A stretch of DNA of 64,000 nt from JADKAV01 sp037045455 (GCA_037045455.1 JBAOIN010000003.1:372001-436000), one strand, 5' to 3'; positions 44,730 through 54,985 are shown, counted from the first letter of the stretch. A program made the numbers and translations. Notes: generated by a model not told the origin, from the letters alone.

Positions 44730-45805
44730 GCGATCTGCCACTGCGCCCCGAGCTCATCGGGCGCTCACCGTATGGCGCGCCGCAACTCGACGTGCCCGTG
44801 CGCCTGAACACCAACGAGAACCCGTACCGCCCGCCAGCGGAGATGATCGCCGAGATCGGCCGCCGGGTCACGCCCGACCTCAACCGCTATCCCGATCGGG
44901 ATGCGGTGGCCCTGCGGGAGGCGCTGGCCGGCTACCTGTCCGCCCAGACCGGTGCACACCTCACGACCGACCAGATCTGGGCTGCCAACGGTTCCAACGA
45001 GATCCTGCAGCAGATCCTGCAAGCCTTCGGCGGTCCTGGCCGGACCGCGCTGGGCTTCACGCCCGGCTACTCGATGCACGAACTGATCAGCGACGCCACC
45101 CAGACGGCGTTCCTGGCCGTCCCCCGCGACGGGCTGCTGCTCCCGGCCGAACTCCTGGTCTCGGCGATTCGGGAGCATCGACCTGACGTGCTGTTCCTGT
45201 GCAGCCCGAACAATCCCACGGGCGAATCGCTGCCATTGGCGACCATCGAAGCGGCATATGACGCCATGACTGATGGCATCGTGGTGGTCGACGAGGCGTA
45301 TGGCGAGTTCGCTTCAGTGCCCAGCGCCGTGCACTTGTTGCCCGGCCGGCCGCGCCTGCTGGTAACCCGCACGATGAGCAAGGCCTTCGCCTTCGCCGGC
45401 GCTCGGGTGGGTTATCTGGCGGCGGATCCGGCCGTCGTCGAAGCACTGTTGCTGGTCCGGCTGCCCTACCACCTCTCGTCGCTTACTCAGCAGGCCGCCA
45501 TGGTCGCGGTGGAGTTCGCCGATCGGCTCACCGGGCAGGTGCAGCAGTTGCGCGCGACCCGAGACGATTTCGTTGCCCGCGCCCGCGATCTGGGGTGGCA
45601 GTGCCCCGACTCCGATGCCAACTTCCTGCTGATCGGGCCGTTCACCGACCCGAGCGCGGCCTGGCAGAGGTTGCTCGATGCCGGGATCCTCGTGCGCGAC
45701 GTCGGCCTTGGCCAGTGGCTGCGGGTCACCGTCGGCACGCCCGACCAGATGGACGCACTGCTCGCCCAGCTTCCGCACCTCGACGACCTCAGGGAGACCT
45801 CATGA
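44726..45805 (+). CDS. hisC: Histidinol-phosphate aminotransferase HisC
   Basis: A 359-residue PLP aminotransferase. LNTNENPYRPP opens the fold, NGSNEILQQILQAFGG, FLCSPNNPTGESLP, DEAYGEFA and the PLP lysine motif RTMSKAFAFAGARVGYL follow; the C-terminal RVTVGTPDQMDALLAQL ends it. It converts imidazole-acetol phosphate to histidinol phosphate. Four-base overlaps with hisD and hisB. Confidence 0.94.
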   Translation: MSDLPLRPELIGRSPYGAPQLDVPVRLNTNENPYRPPAEMIAEIGRRVTPDLNRYPDRDAVALREALAGYLSAQTGAHLTTDQIWAANGSNEILQQILQAFGGPGRTALGFTPGYSMHELISDATQTAFLAVPRDGLLLPAELLVSAIREHRPDVLFLCSPNNPTGESLPLATIEAAYDAMTDGIVVVDEAYGEFASVPSAVHLLPGRPRLLVTRTMSKAFAFAGARVGYLAADPAVVEALLLVRLPYHLSSLTQQAAMVAVEFADRLTGQVQQLRATRDDFVARARDLGWQCPDSDANFLLIGPFTDPSAAWQRLLDAGILVRDVGLGQWLRVTVGTPDQMDALLAQLPHLDDLRETS

Positions 45806-46395
45806 GCCGCACGGCCCGCATCGCCCGTACCACCAAGGAGAGCGATGTTCTCGTCGAGCTCGACGTCGACGGCACGGGGACCTGCGACATCAGCACGGGC
45901 GTCCCGTTCTTCGACCACATGCTCGAGCAGGTCGGTCGGCACGGGGGCCTCGACCTGACCGTGCGCACGACCGGCGATCTCGAGGTCGATGCCCACCACA
46001 CGGTCGAGGACACGAGCCTCGCCCTCGGGCAGGCCTTGCGCGAGGCGCTGGGTGACAAGGTCGGTGTCGCGCGGTACGGCAACGCGATGATTCCGCTGGA
46101 CGAGGCGCTGGCTTTGTGCGTGGTCGACCTGTCCGGCCGGCCCTATCTCGTGCACGAGGAGCCGGAACTCGTCGAGCTCATCGGGACTTACGACACCACG
46201 CTGACCCGGCACATCTTCGAGTCCATCGTCGCCACGGCGCAGATCACCCTGCACGTCAAGATGCTGTCCGGGCGCAACGCCCACCACATCGTGGAGAGCC
46301 AGTTCAAGGCCTTCGCGCGGGCACTGCGACAGGCCGTTGCCATCGACCCCCGGGTTCAGGGCGTCCCCTCCACGAAGGGAACGTTGGGCTCATGA
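45802..46395 (+). CDS. hisB: Imidazoleglycerol-phosphate dehydratase HisB
   Basis: 197 residues of the monofunctional dehydratase with its manganese histidines: GVPFFDHMLEQVGRHGGLDL, DAHHTVEDTSLALGQAL, LSGRNAHHIVESQFKAFARA. No HAD phosphatase domain is fused. Overlaps hisC and hisH by 4 bp. Confidence 0.95.
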   Translation: MSRTARIARTTKESDVLVELDVDGTGTCDISTGVPFFDHMLEQVGRHGGLDLTVRTTGDLEVDAHHTVEDTSLALGQALREALGDKVGVARYGNAMIPLDEALALCVVDLSGRPYLVHEEPELVELIGTYDTTLTRHIFESIVATAQITLHVKMLSGRNAHHIVESQFKAFARALRQAVAIDPRVQGVPSTKGTLGS

Positions 46396-47024
46396 CGAAG
46401 GTCGTGGTCCTGGACTACGGCTCGGGCAATCTGCGTTCGGTGCAACGGGCGTTGGAGGCCGCGGGCGCGAATGTCACGGTCAGCAGCAGTATGGAGGCCG
46501 CGGCGGCCGCCGATGGGTTGGTGGTTCCGGGAGTGGGCGCGTTCGAGGCGTGCATGCGCGGTCTGCGGGCCGTTCAAGGACCGCGGATCATCGAGCGACG
46601 GCTTGCGGGCGGGCGGCCGGTGCTGGGCATCTGTGTGGGAATGCAGGTGATGTTCGAGGCGGGCGACGAGCACGGCCTTGTGACCCCCGGCTGCGCCCAA
46701 TGGCCGGGCCGGGTGGAGCGCCTGCCCGCCCAGGTACTACCGCACATGGGGTGGAACACGGTCGCGCCGCCGGCGGGCTCCCGGTTGTTCGAGGGGTTGG
46801 CGCAGGAGAGGTTCTACTTCCTGCACTCTTATGCCGCGCTTGATCTGCCGATGCCCGACGCCGGGACCGAACGCGTGACGCCGCCGGCGCTGACCTGGAC
46901 CGAGTACGCGGCGCCGTTCGTTGCTGCCGTTGAGAACGGTCCGCTGAGCGCCACCCAGTTCCACCCGGAGAAGTCGGGGAAGGCCGGGATTGCCTTGTTG
47001 CGAAACTGGCTGGGTTCGCTCTAG
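46392..47024 (+). CDS. hisH: Imidazole glycerol phosphate synthase glutaminase subunit HisH
   Basis: A 210-residue class I glutamine amidotransferase. DYGSGNLRSVQRALE starts it; the nucleophile is in GICVGMQVMFEA; the catalytic His-Glu pair in SATQFHPEKSG. It normally works with HisF as a heterodimer, yet no hisF or hisA follows; the next gene is a thioredoxin 116 bp away. The partner must be elsewhere in the genome. Confidence 0.95.
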   Translation: MTKVVVLDYGSGNLRSVQRALEAAGANVTVSSSMEAAAAADGLVVPGVGAFEACMRGLRAVQGPRIIERRLAGGRPVLGICVGMQVMFEAGDEHGLVTPGCAQWPGRVERLPAQVLPHMGWNTVAPPAGSRLFEGLAQERFYFLHSYAALDLPMPDAGTERVTPPALTWTEYAAPFVAAVENGPLSATQFHPEKSGKAGIALLRNWLGSL

Positions 47025-47140
47025 TCGCTCACCCCGATGTGCCTGGGAAGCAACAGGGTCGTCCCCGTGGCACATTGCTCGGGAATATGCCCTCGGATCG
47101 TGTGGTTGACATACCCGTACCCCGTATTGGAGACGAATTC

Positions 47141-47509
47141 ATGGCAACCACTGCACTGACCGCCGGCACCTTCGCCGAGACCATCGAGAGCAACGAGATC
47201 GTGCTCGTCGACTGGTGGGCCGACTGGTGCGGGCCCTGCAAGATGTTCGCGCCGGTGTTCGAGAAAGCTAGCGAGGAGAACCCGGACATCGTGTTCGGGA
47301 AGGTCGACACGGAGGCCGAGCAGTCGCTGGCGGCACAGGCCCAGATCAACTCGATCCCGACGATCATGGTCTTCCGCGACGGCATCCTGCTGTTCGCCCA
47401 GCCCGGCGCCCTTCCCGGTGCCGCCCTCGACGACCTCATCTCGCAGGTCCGGGCTCTCAACATGGACGAGGTGCGCGCCGAGATCGCCAAGGAGCAGGCT
47501 GAGGCCTGA
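47141..47509 (+). CDS. trxA: Thioredoxin
   Basis: 122 residues with the redox motif VDWWADWCGPCKMFAPVF and the cis-proline loop NSIPTIMVFRDG. A C-terminal acidic tail (DEVRAEIAKEQAEA) is slightly longer than in TrxA. ATG 47141 follows TTGGAGACG; upstream in-frame residues do not look like the family and were excluded. A cytoplasmic disulfide reductase, transcribed separately from the his genes. Confidence 0.92.
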   Translation: MATTALTAGTFAETIESNEIVLVDWWADWCGPCKMFAPVFEKASEENPDIVFGKVDTEAEQSLAAQAQINSIPTIMVFRDGILLFAQPGALPGAALDDLISQVRALNMDEVRAEIAKEQAEA

Positions 47510-47529
47510 TCGCGGCTACTGTCGCGAAG

Positions 47530-47592
47530 TTTCACCGTCTGGGGGATTTTGCATCGTTCGCAACGGTGAAACCTGCGCCAAACGGTGAATAC
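47530..47592. repeat. 63-bp compound palindrome, copy A (between trx and thyX)
   Basis: Forward words CACCGTC (47533) and CATCGTT (47552), inverted words AACGGTG (47562) and AACGGTG (47581): steps of 19, 10 and 19 bp, a symmetric layout. TTTCACCGT pairs exactly with ACGGTGAAA. It aligns without gaps to the element at 62609-62671 at about 70 % identity. The rest of the 197-bp gap before thyX shows nothing clear. Confidence 0.75.
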
Positions 47593-47706
47593 GGACGACC
47601 GTCCCTGCACAAGGCCGCCGGCCGCGCTGAAACCAGGGGGGACTTTCCGCGCGACCGTGCGCGCCAGCAGCCCTGACAGTGACCACCGCCCGCCTAGAGT
47701 GAACCC

Positions 47707-48423
47707 GTGGCAGAGGTGGAATTCCGTAGTGATGTGTCGGTGGAGCTGGTCCGGGCGGCGGCGCAGGATGCCGATGTGCTCTTCGCAGCCCGGGTGTCGA
47801 CCAAGGGCGAGCAGTCCCTCGAGGACGTCGACGGCGACGCCGAGCGGGCACAGGGCCTGATCAACTACCTGATGCGTGACCGGCACGGATCGCCGTTCGA
47901 GCACAACTCGATGACGTTCTTCGTCAGCGCCCCGATCTTCGTGTTCCGCGAGTTCATGCGCCACCGCATCGCCAGTTACAACGAGGAGAGCGGCCGCTAC
48001 CGCGAACTGCGTCCTGTCTTCTACGTGCCGGGCCCCGAACGGCGACTCGTGCAGCAGGGCAAACCCGGCGCCTACGAGTTCGTCGAGGGCACTGCCGAGC
48101 AGTACGACATCGCCGTCAAGCAGACCAAGGCCGCGTGCGAGCAGGCCTACGCCGCCTACCAAGCGATGCTCGATGCCGGGATCGCCCGCGAGGTCGCCCG
48201 CGGTGTCCTGCCGGTCGCGACTTACAGCTCCATGTACGTCACCATGAACGCCCGTGCGTTGATGAACTTCCTGTCGCTGCGGACCAAGCGCGACGACTCG
48301 GCCTTCCCCTCGTTCCCGCAGCGGGAGATCGAGATGGTCGCCGACAAGATGGAGTCCTTCTGGTCCGAGCTGATGCCGCTGACGCACGCCGCCTTCGAGC
48401 GCAGCGGCCGGGTCGCGCCCTGA
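47707..48423 (+). CDS. thyX: FAD-dependent thymidylate synthase ThyX
   Basis: 238 residues. The ThyX signature RHRIASYNEESGRYRE is clear, with HNSMTFFVSAPIFVFREFMR before it and the substrate region RGVLPVATYSSMYVTMNARA and LMNFLSLRT after. It makes dTMP with methylene-THF and NADPH. GTG 47707 is the start. dapA follows ten bases after the stop, the standard actinobacterial pairing. Confidence 0.95.
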   Translation: MAEVEFRSDVSVELVRAAAQDADVLFAARVSTKGEQSLEDVDGDAERAQGLINYLMRDRHGSPFEHNSMTFFVSAPIFVFREFMRHRIASYNEESGRYRELRPVFYVPGPERRLVQQGKPGAYEFVEGTAEQYDIAVKQTKAACEQAYAAYQAMLDAGIAREVARGVLPVATYSSMYVTMNARALMNFLSLRTKRDDSAFPSFPQREIEMVADKMESFWSELMPLTHAAFERSGRVAP

Positions 48424-48432
48424 GCGGGTAGC

Positions 48433-49320
48433 GTGGACGACATGCAGGACGCTTTCGGCACGGTCATCACTGCGATGGTGACCCCGTTCACCGCTGACGG
48501 GGCGCTGGACACCGAGGGCCTCGCGACACTGGCCAGTCACCTCGTCGACAGTGGTAACGACGGCTTGGTGATCAACGGCACGACCGGCGAGGCACCCACG
48601 ACCAGCGACGAGGAGAAGGTCCGCGCGCTGCAGGTGGTGCTGGAAGCAGTCGGCAACCGGGCCAAGGTCATCGCCGGGGTGGGAACGAACGACACGGCCC
48701 ACACCGTCGAACTCGCCCAGCAGGCGGCCGCCGCGGGCGCCCATGCTCTGCTGATCGTCACGCCGTACTACAACAAACCACCACAAGCCGGACTGCTGCA
48801 CGCACTTCCGCACGGCCGCGGACGCGACCGAGTCTGCCGGTGATGCTGTACGACATCCCGGGCCGCAGCGCCGCCGAGATCGCCACGCCGACGCTCGATC
48901 GAACTCGCCGAGCACCCACGAATCCTCGCGGTCAAGGACGCCAAGGGTGACCTCGCCGCGTCCTCCCGCGTGCTCAGTGCCACCGACCTGCTCTACTACT
49001 CCGGCGACGACGCGATGAACCTGCCACTGATGTCGGTCGGGGGCACCGGCTTCGTCAGTGTCGTGGGCCACTTCGTCGCTCCGGAACTAGTGGCCATGCG
49101 CAAGGCGTTCATCGCCGGCGATCTCGAGGCCGCCCAGCTACTCCACTACCAATCCCTGGCGGTCACCGACGCCGTGTTCGTGACCCAGGCGGCCATGACC
49201 GTCAAGGCCGTGCTCGCGCGTCAGGGGCTACCAGGGGGACCGGTGCGCGCGCCGCTGGTAGCGGCCACCGATGAGCAGGTCGCCGGCGTGCTGACCGCGC
49301 TCGAGGCGATCAGTGGCTGA
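48433..49320 (+). CDS. dapA: 4-hydroxy-tetrahydrodipicolinate synthase DapA (three +1 frame breaks)
   Basis: The committed step to diaminopimelate and lysine. Motifs: FGTVITAMVTPFTADGAL, LVINGTTGEAPTTSDEE, VIAGVGTNDTAHTVEL, LIVTPYYNKPPQAGLL, then VMLYDIPGRSAAEIAT and the Schiff-base lysine region RILAVKDAKGDL. The middle is in three frames; extra bases lie at ~48802 (CAC-G-CAC), ~48830-48833 and ~48897 (CTC-G-ATC). Corrected length is 294 residues. Start is GTG 48433 or ATG 48442. The end overlaps the rnj GTG by 8 bp. Confidence 0.92.
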
Positions 49321-50980
49321 GGCGCTGCCGGACCTGCCCGCGGGCGGGTTGCGGATCGTCCCGCTCGGTGGGTTGGGGGAGATCGGGCGCAACATGACGG
49401 TCTTCGAAACCGACTCGAAGAGCCTGATCGTCGACTGCGGGGTGCTGTTCCCCGAGGAGTCCCAGCCCGGCGTCGATCTGATCCTGCCCGACTTCGACTA
49501 CTTACGGGGCCGCCTCGACGGGATCGTCGGACTGGTTCTGACTCACGGCCACGAGGACCACATTGGCGCGGTGCCGTTTCTGCTGCGGGAGCGTCCGGAC
49601 ATCCCCATCTACGGGTCGAAACTGACACTGGCGCTGCTCGAGGCGAAGCTGCGTGAACACCGGATGAAACCGCCCCTTCACGTTGTCGTTGAGGGCCAGA
49701 CAATGTGGCTGGACCCGTTCCGGGTGGGCTTCGTCGCCGTGAACCACTCGATCCCGGACGCCCTTGCGGTCTCCATCGACAGCACCGCTGGCCGGATCGT
49801 TCATACCGGCGACTTCAAGATGGATCAGTTGCCCCTCGACGGCCGGATCACCGATCTGCGGGCGCTGGCCCGGCTGGGCGAGGAGGGGGTCGACCTTCTG
49901 CTGGTCGACTCCACCAACGCCGAGATTCCCGGCTTTGTCACTTCGGAGTCGCAGATCCTGCCCGCACTTGAGCACGTCATGGCGACCACCACTAAGCGGG
50001 TCATCGTCGCGAGTTTCGCGAGCCACGTGCACCGGATCCAGCAAGTCATTGACGTGGCGGCTGCCAACGGGCGCAAAGTCGCGCTGGTCGGCCGGTCCAT
50101 GGTCCGCAACATGAACGTTGCCCGTGATCTGGGATACCTCAGCATCCCGGGCGATCTGCTCGTCAACATCGACCGGGTGAGTGAGATCCCCGATCACGAA
50201 CTCGTGCTGGTCTGCACAGGGTCGCAGGGGGAGCCGATGGCCGTGCTGTCTCGGATCGCGGCCCACGATCACGAGATCAAAGTCGGTCCTGGAGACACGG
50301 TTGTGCTGGCTTCGTCCCTGATCCCGGGCAACGAGAACGCCGTGAACCGGGTCATCAACGGATTGACTGCTACCGGCGCTCGGGTGGTGCACAAAGGTAA
50401 TGCTCTGGTTCACGTTTCGGGTCACGCCGCAGCCGGCGAATTGCTATACCTCTACAACATCGTTAAGCCTGCTCACGTGATGCCCGTGCACGGTGAGGTC
50501 CGGCACCTGCACGCCAATGCCGCTCTCGCGCGCAAGACTGGGGTGCCACACGACCGGGTTCTGATCACCGGAGACGGGGGAGTGATCGACCTGGTCGACG
50601 GCCACGCGCACGTGGTCGGCGAGGTCCCGTGTGGCTACGTCTACGTCGACGGCTCCTCGGTCGGAGACATCACTGAAGGTTCGCTGAAGGACCGGCGCAT
50701 CCTCGGCGAGGAGGGGTTCATCTCCGTCGTGGTCGTGGTCGACCACGTCGAGCAGAAGATCCTCGCCGGGCCGGAGGTCCACGCCCGGGGATTTGCCGAT
50801 TCCGACGAGGTGTTCAACCCGGTGCTTCCCGAGATCGAGGAGAAGCTGCTGCGGGCGCTCAAGGACGGCGTCACCGATCAGCATGCGCTGGCACAGGTCG
50901 TCCGGCGAACCCTCGGCAAGTGGGTCAGCGCTCAGCACCGGCGACGGCCGATGATCGTGCCGGTGGTCATCGAAGGCTGA
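49313..50980 (+). CDS. rnj: Ribonuclease J
   Basis: A 555-residue metallo-beta-lactamase/beta-CASP nuclease. LGGLGEIGRNMTVFE starts the fold; the zinc motif is LTHGHEDHIGAVPF; then VHTGDFKMDQLP, DSTNAEIPG, TGSQGEPMAVLSR and MPVHGEVRHLHANA. It combines endo- and 5'-exonuclease activity in RNA decay and processing. The gene follows dapA, as in other actinobacteria. Confidence 0.95.
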   Translation: MAEALPDLPAGGLRIVPLGGLGEIGRNMTVFETDSKSLIVDCGVLFPEESQPGVDLILPDFDYLRGRLDGIVGLVLTHGHEDHIGAVPFLLRERPDIPIYGSKLTLALLEAKLREHRMKPPLHVVVEGQTMWLDPFRVGFVAVNHSIPDALAVSIDSTAGRIVHTGDFKMDQLPLDGRITDLRALARLGEEGVDLLLVDSTNAEIPGFVTSESQILPALEHVMATTTKRVIVASFASHVHRIQQVIDVAAANGRKVALVGRSMVRNMNVARDLGYLSIPGDLLVNIDRVSEIPDHELVLVCTGSQGEPMAVLSRIAAHDHEIKVGPGDTVVLASSLIPGNENAVNRVINGLTATGARVVHKGNALVHVSGHAAAGELLYLYNIVKPAHVMPVHGEVRHLHANAALARKTGVPHDRVLITGDGGVIDLVDGHAHVVGEVPCGYVYVDGSSVGDITEGSLKDRRILGEEGFISVVVVVDHVEQKILAGPEVHARGFADSDEVFNPVLPEIEEKLLRALKDGVTDQHALAQVVRRTLGKWVSAQHRRRPMIVPVVIEG

Positions 50981-51011
50981 GGCCGCCTCGCTGGTTTGCC
51001 TGGCCTGGCTC

Positions 51012-51080
51012 AACAGCGACAACTAGCGCTATTAGCGACAGTTCCGAGATGTCGCTGTTGACCGGACCTGTCGCTTACAG
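51012..51080. repeat. Compound palindrome (AGCGACA units, 19-bp step) between rnj and ftsK
   Basis: Forward AGCGACA at 51015 and 51034, inverted TGTCGCT at 51050 and 51069: both pairs step by exactly 19 bp. CAACAGCGACA pairs perfectly with TGTCGCTGTTG (first forward with first inverted), so pairings cross rather than nest. The rest of the 217-bp gap shows no gene. Confidence 0.78.
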
Positions 51081-51197
51081 GGTCGAGCCGTGACCCGCGT
51101 GACGCAGGCGCCGTCGTGCGTGGCCCCCGGGCGTTGAGCGCCCGGTCCCGCGTTTCGCAGCCCGGTCCTGTCGCCACCTGCCGATACCCTGAGGAGC

Positions 51198-53656
51198 ATG
51201 GCGTCCCGTACCTCCACGCGCTCTTCGAGCACCCGCAGCAAGAGCACCCGTTCCAAACCGCCTGCCAAGACGTCGACCAAGTCCTCCGCCAAGTCCACGA
51301 AGAAGACCAGTGCGGCCAAGAAGTCCGGCGGTGGTTTCGGAGCCTTCCTGCGCGGCGTGATCCGGGCGCTGGTGACTGCGTGGGTGTCGACCGGACATGC
51401 GCTGGGGGCCGGCGTGCGCCGGATCGGCTCGGGGGCACGCGATCTGGACCCGGCGCTGCGCCGCGACGGCCTGGGACTGCTGTACGGAGTGCTCGCGATC
51501 GTCGTCGGGGCGGTCGCTTGGTGGGGCGCCGAGGGCGGCGTCGAGCCGGCCGTGACGTTGGTCGTCAGCGGCGCGGTGGGGCGCCTGGACGTGCTGGTGC
51601 CGTTGTTCCTGGTGTGGATGGCCTGGCGCACGCTGCGTCATCCCGACCACCGGTTCAAGCCACATCAAATCATCGGTGGACTGATCGTGGTGTTGGCCGC
51701 CGCGGGTCTGGCCCACGTGCTCAACGGCGCCCCGCAACCCATCGACGGCCAGGCCGCGATGCGCGATGGTGGCGGCTGGGCCGGCTGGTTGGCGACCGTG
51801 CCGTTCCTTTCCCTGCTCGGCCCGATCCTCACCGGCCTCATCCTGTTCCTCGTCCTGGTGGCGGGGTTGCTGATGGCCACGGGAACCTCGGTGGCCGACC
51901 TGCGCAACCGGGCCAAGGGTCTGGACTCGGCGGGTGCCCAGCAGTGGCTCAAGCAGCGCCTGCCGAAGAAACCGGCTGCCAAGGATGAACTTCCGGAGAA
52001 CCTGGCCGGTGACGAAGCCTTCGCAACCCCCGTTGTGCGCGAACCCGAGCAGGACCAGACCCAGCAGATCGACCCGGAACTGCTGTCACCGTTCGTTGAG
52101 GACCTCACCGTCGAGGTCGATCCCGCGGACCTCGAGTTCGACCTGTCCACTGCCGAGCAACTGCTCTTGTCCGGCGACGTCGTCTACCGGTTGCCACCCC
52201 TGGATCTGCTCAAGCCCGGCCCGCCGCACAAGCAGGCCACCGCGGCCAACGACCAGGTGGTCGCGGCACTGACCGGCGTGCTCGAGCAGTTCGAGGTGGA
52301 CGCCCGGGTCACCGGCTTCAGCCGCGGCCCGACGGTCACGCGCTACGAGGTGGAACTCGGTCAGGCGGTGAAGGTCGAGCGGGTCACGGCCCTGAGCAAG
52401 AACATCTCCTACGCGGTCAAGAGCCCTGAGGTGCGGATCCTGTCGCCGATCCCGGGAAAGTCGGCCATCGGTATCGAGATCCCGAACACCGACCGCGAGA
52501 ACGTCAGCCTGTCCGACGTGCTGCGCAGCCGGGTGGCGCAGTCGGACTCGCACCCGATGATCGTGGGCTTGGGCAAGGACGTCGAAGGCGGTTTCATCAC
52601 CGGCAACCTCGCGAAGATGCCGCACTTGCTCGTCGCGGGCGCCACCGGAGCCGGCAAGTCGGTGTGCATCAACACGCTGATCACGTCTGTCCTCACACGC
52701 GCCACCCCGGACGAGGTCCGGATGGTGCTGGTCGACCCGAAGCGCGTGGAACTGAGCATCTACGAGGGCATCCCGCACTTGATCACCCCGATCGTGACGG
52801 ACCCGAAGAAGGCCGCCGACATCCTGCAGTGGGTCGTCAAAGAGATGGAGATGCGCTACGACGATCTGGCCGCGTTCGGCTTCCGCCACATCGACGACTT
52901 CAACAAGGCGGTCGCGGCCGGAACGGTAGTCCCGCCACCGGGTACCGAGCGGGTGCTGCAGCCCTACCCCTACTTGTTGATCATCGTGGACGAGCTCGCC
53001 GACCTGATGATGGTGGCTCCCCGCGACGTTGAGGACGCCATCGTGCGGATCACCCAGCTCGCCCGCGCGGCTGGCATCCACCTGGTGCTCGCGACGCAGC
53101 GGCCCAGCGTCGACGTCGTCACCGGCCTGATCAAGGCCAACGTCCCCTCGCGGCTGGCGTTCTCCACCTCCAGCCAGACCGACTCCCGGGTCATCCTCGA
53201 CCAGCCCGGTGCGGAGAAGCTGATCGGCCAGGGCGACGGGCTGTTCCTCCCGATGGGTGCCGAGCAAGCCGATCCGGTTGCAGGGCGCGTTCGTCCCCGA
53301 GCACGAGATCCGTAGCGTCGTCGCGCACTGCAAGGCGCAGATGGCTCCCGCCTACCGGGAGGACATCGAGCGGGCAGGTGGCTCCCGGGCGATCATCGAC
53401 GGCGACATCGGTGACGACCTGGAACTCGTCTGCCAGGCAGCGGAGCTGATCGTGAGCACGCAGTTCGGCTCGACCTCGATGCTGCAGCGCAAATTGCGGG
53501 TCGGTTTCGCCAAGGCGGGTCGGCTGATGGACCTGCTCGAGGTCGCGCGGTGTCGTCGGTCCCAGCGAGGGCTCGAAGGCCCGGGAGGTGCTCGTCATGC
53601 CCGACGAGCTGCCGAACGTGATCGCCGATCTGCGCGGAGTCGGCGGCACCCCGTGA
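51198..53656 (+). CDS. ftsK: DNA translocase FtsK (two +1 frame breaks near the end)
   Basis: About 818 residues. A Lys/Ser-rich start (SRTSTRSSSTRSKSTRSK), four membrane segments (~95-220), an acidic linker, then the motor: LVAGATGAGKSVCINTLITS (Walker A near 484), IIVDELADLMMVA (Walker B), HLVLATQRPSVDVVTGLIKA. The C-terminal gamma region (FGSTSMLQRKLRVGFAKAGR) is reached after extra G bases at ~53262 (GCC-G-AGC) and ~53542 (GAG-G-TCG); the corrected end reads GVVGPSEGSKAREVLVMP and stops TGA 53654-53656. It pumps DNA at the septum and activates XerCD at dif. Confidence 0.93.
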
Positions 53657-54985
53657 GCGCCCTCGGTGGCCATCATCACGTTGGGCTGCGCCCGCAACGA
53701 GGTGGACTCCGAGGAACTCGCCGGCGGCACTCGATGCCGACGGCTGGGACCTGGTCGACCGATCCGGACGGCCGCCGACACCGTGGTGGTCAACACGTGC
53801 GGCTTCATCGAAGCGGCCAAGCAGCGAGTCGGTCGACACCGTCCTGGCCGCGGCCGACCTGCCGGGCAAGGTCGTGGCCGTCGGCTGCATGGCCGAGCGG
53901 TACGGGGACGAGCTGGCCGCAGGCGCTGCCCGAAGCCGACGCGGTGCTCGGCTTCGACGCCTACCCGGATCTGCCCGCAGTCTCTGCGCACGGTGCTGGC
54001 CGGGGGCCATGTCCACGCCCACCACCCCCGTGACCGCCGGACGTTGCAGCCGGCAGCACCGTCCGACCGCTCGCCGGAACTCGCCGTCCTGCCCGGACAC
54101 ATCGGCCTGCGCCGCCGGCTGTCCGAGGGCGCGATCGCGTCGGTCAAGCTGGCCAGCGGCTGCGATCGCCGCTGCACGTTCTGCGCGATTCCGTCCTTCC
54201 GCGGGTCCTTTCTGTCCCGCCGGCCGACCGACGTGCGCAACGAGGTTGCGTGGCTGGCCGAGCAGGGCGTGCTGGAGGTCAATCTGGTCAGTGAGAACTC
54301 CACCTCCTACGGCAAGGATCTCGGCGACTTCCGGCTGCTCGAGTCGCTGCTGGTCGACCTCGTCGAAACCCCCGGCTTGGAGCGTGTCCGGGTCGCTTAT
54401 CTGCAACCGGCTGAAATGCGCCCGGATCTGGTGCGGGTCATCGGGACCACGGTCGGTATCGCACCATACTTCGACCTGTCCTTCCAGCACGCCAGCCCGT
54501 CGGTGCTGCGGCGGATGCGCCGGTTCGGCGGCAGTGACGACTTCCTGAGCCTGATCGATCAGATCCGCAGCGTGAATCCCGACGCGGCGATCCGCTCCAA
54601 CTTCATCGTCGGCTTCCCAGGAGAGACCGCGCAGGACGTGGAGGTGCTTGCCAGCTTCCTCAGCGAAGCCAGGCTGGACGCGATCGGCGTGTTCTCCTAC
54701 TCCGACGAGGAGGGCACGGAGGCTGCAGGCTTCGAGGACCACCTCGACCCTGACGAAATCGCGCTGCGGACCGATGAGATCGCCCGTGTGGCCGACGAAG
54801 TGATGGCCGCGCGTGCCCAGGACCGCATCGGCCAGACTGTCCGGGTGATCAACGGCCGCAACCAGTTCCAGGGACCTGAGGACGGCACGACGAATCTGCT
54901 GGGGGAGTCGGGCGCTGCGGTCACAGTGGCGAAGGTGGTGGCCAGCGAGGGTGCCGACCTGATCGCGCAGGTGCAAAGTGGCTGA
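53653..54985 (+). CDS. rimO: Ribosomal protein S12 methylthiotransferase RimO (seven +1 frame breaks in the N-terminal region)
   Basis: A radical-SAM enzyme that thiomethylates S12 Asp. GTG 53653 overlaps the ftsK stop. The MTTase domain (AIITLGCARNEVDSEELAG, VVVNTCGFIEAAKQ, VAVGCMAERYGDELA) is split by extra bases at ~53665, 53726, 53760, 53770, 53825, 53922 and 53977. Removing them gives a gap-free family alignment and 441 residues. The radical-SAM CxxxCxxC (SGCDRRCTFCAIPSFRG) and the TRAM-containing C-terminus are unbroken. All seven are single added bases, mostly G. The clustering within 313 bp is unusual and hints at a local sequence problem. Confidence 0.9.

Noticed and set aside
47029..49071. 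A long open frame on the minus strand opposite trx, thyX and dapA
   Set aside because: It is antisense to three clearly conserved genes, crosses the palindrome at 47530 and has no recognisable domain; a shadow of high-GC codon bias.
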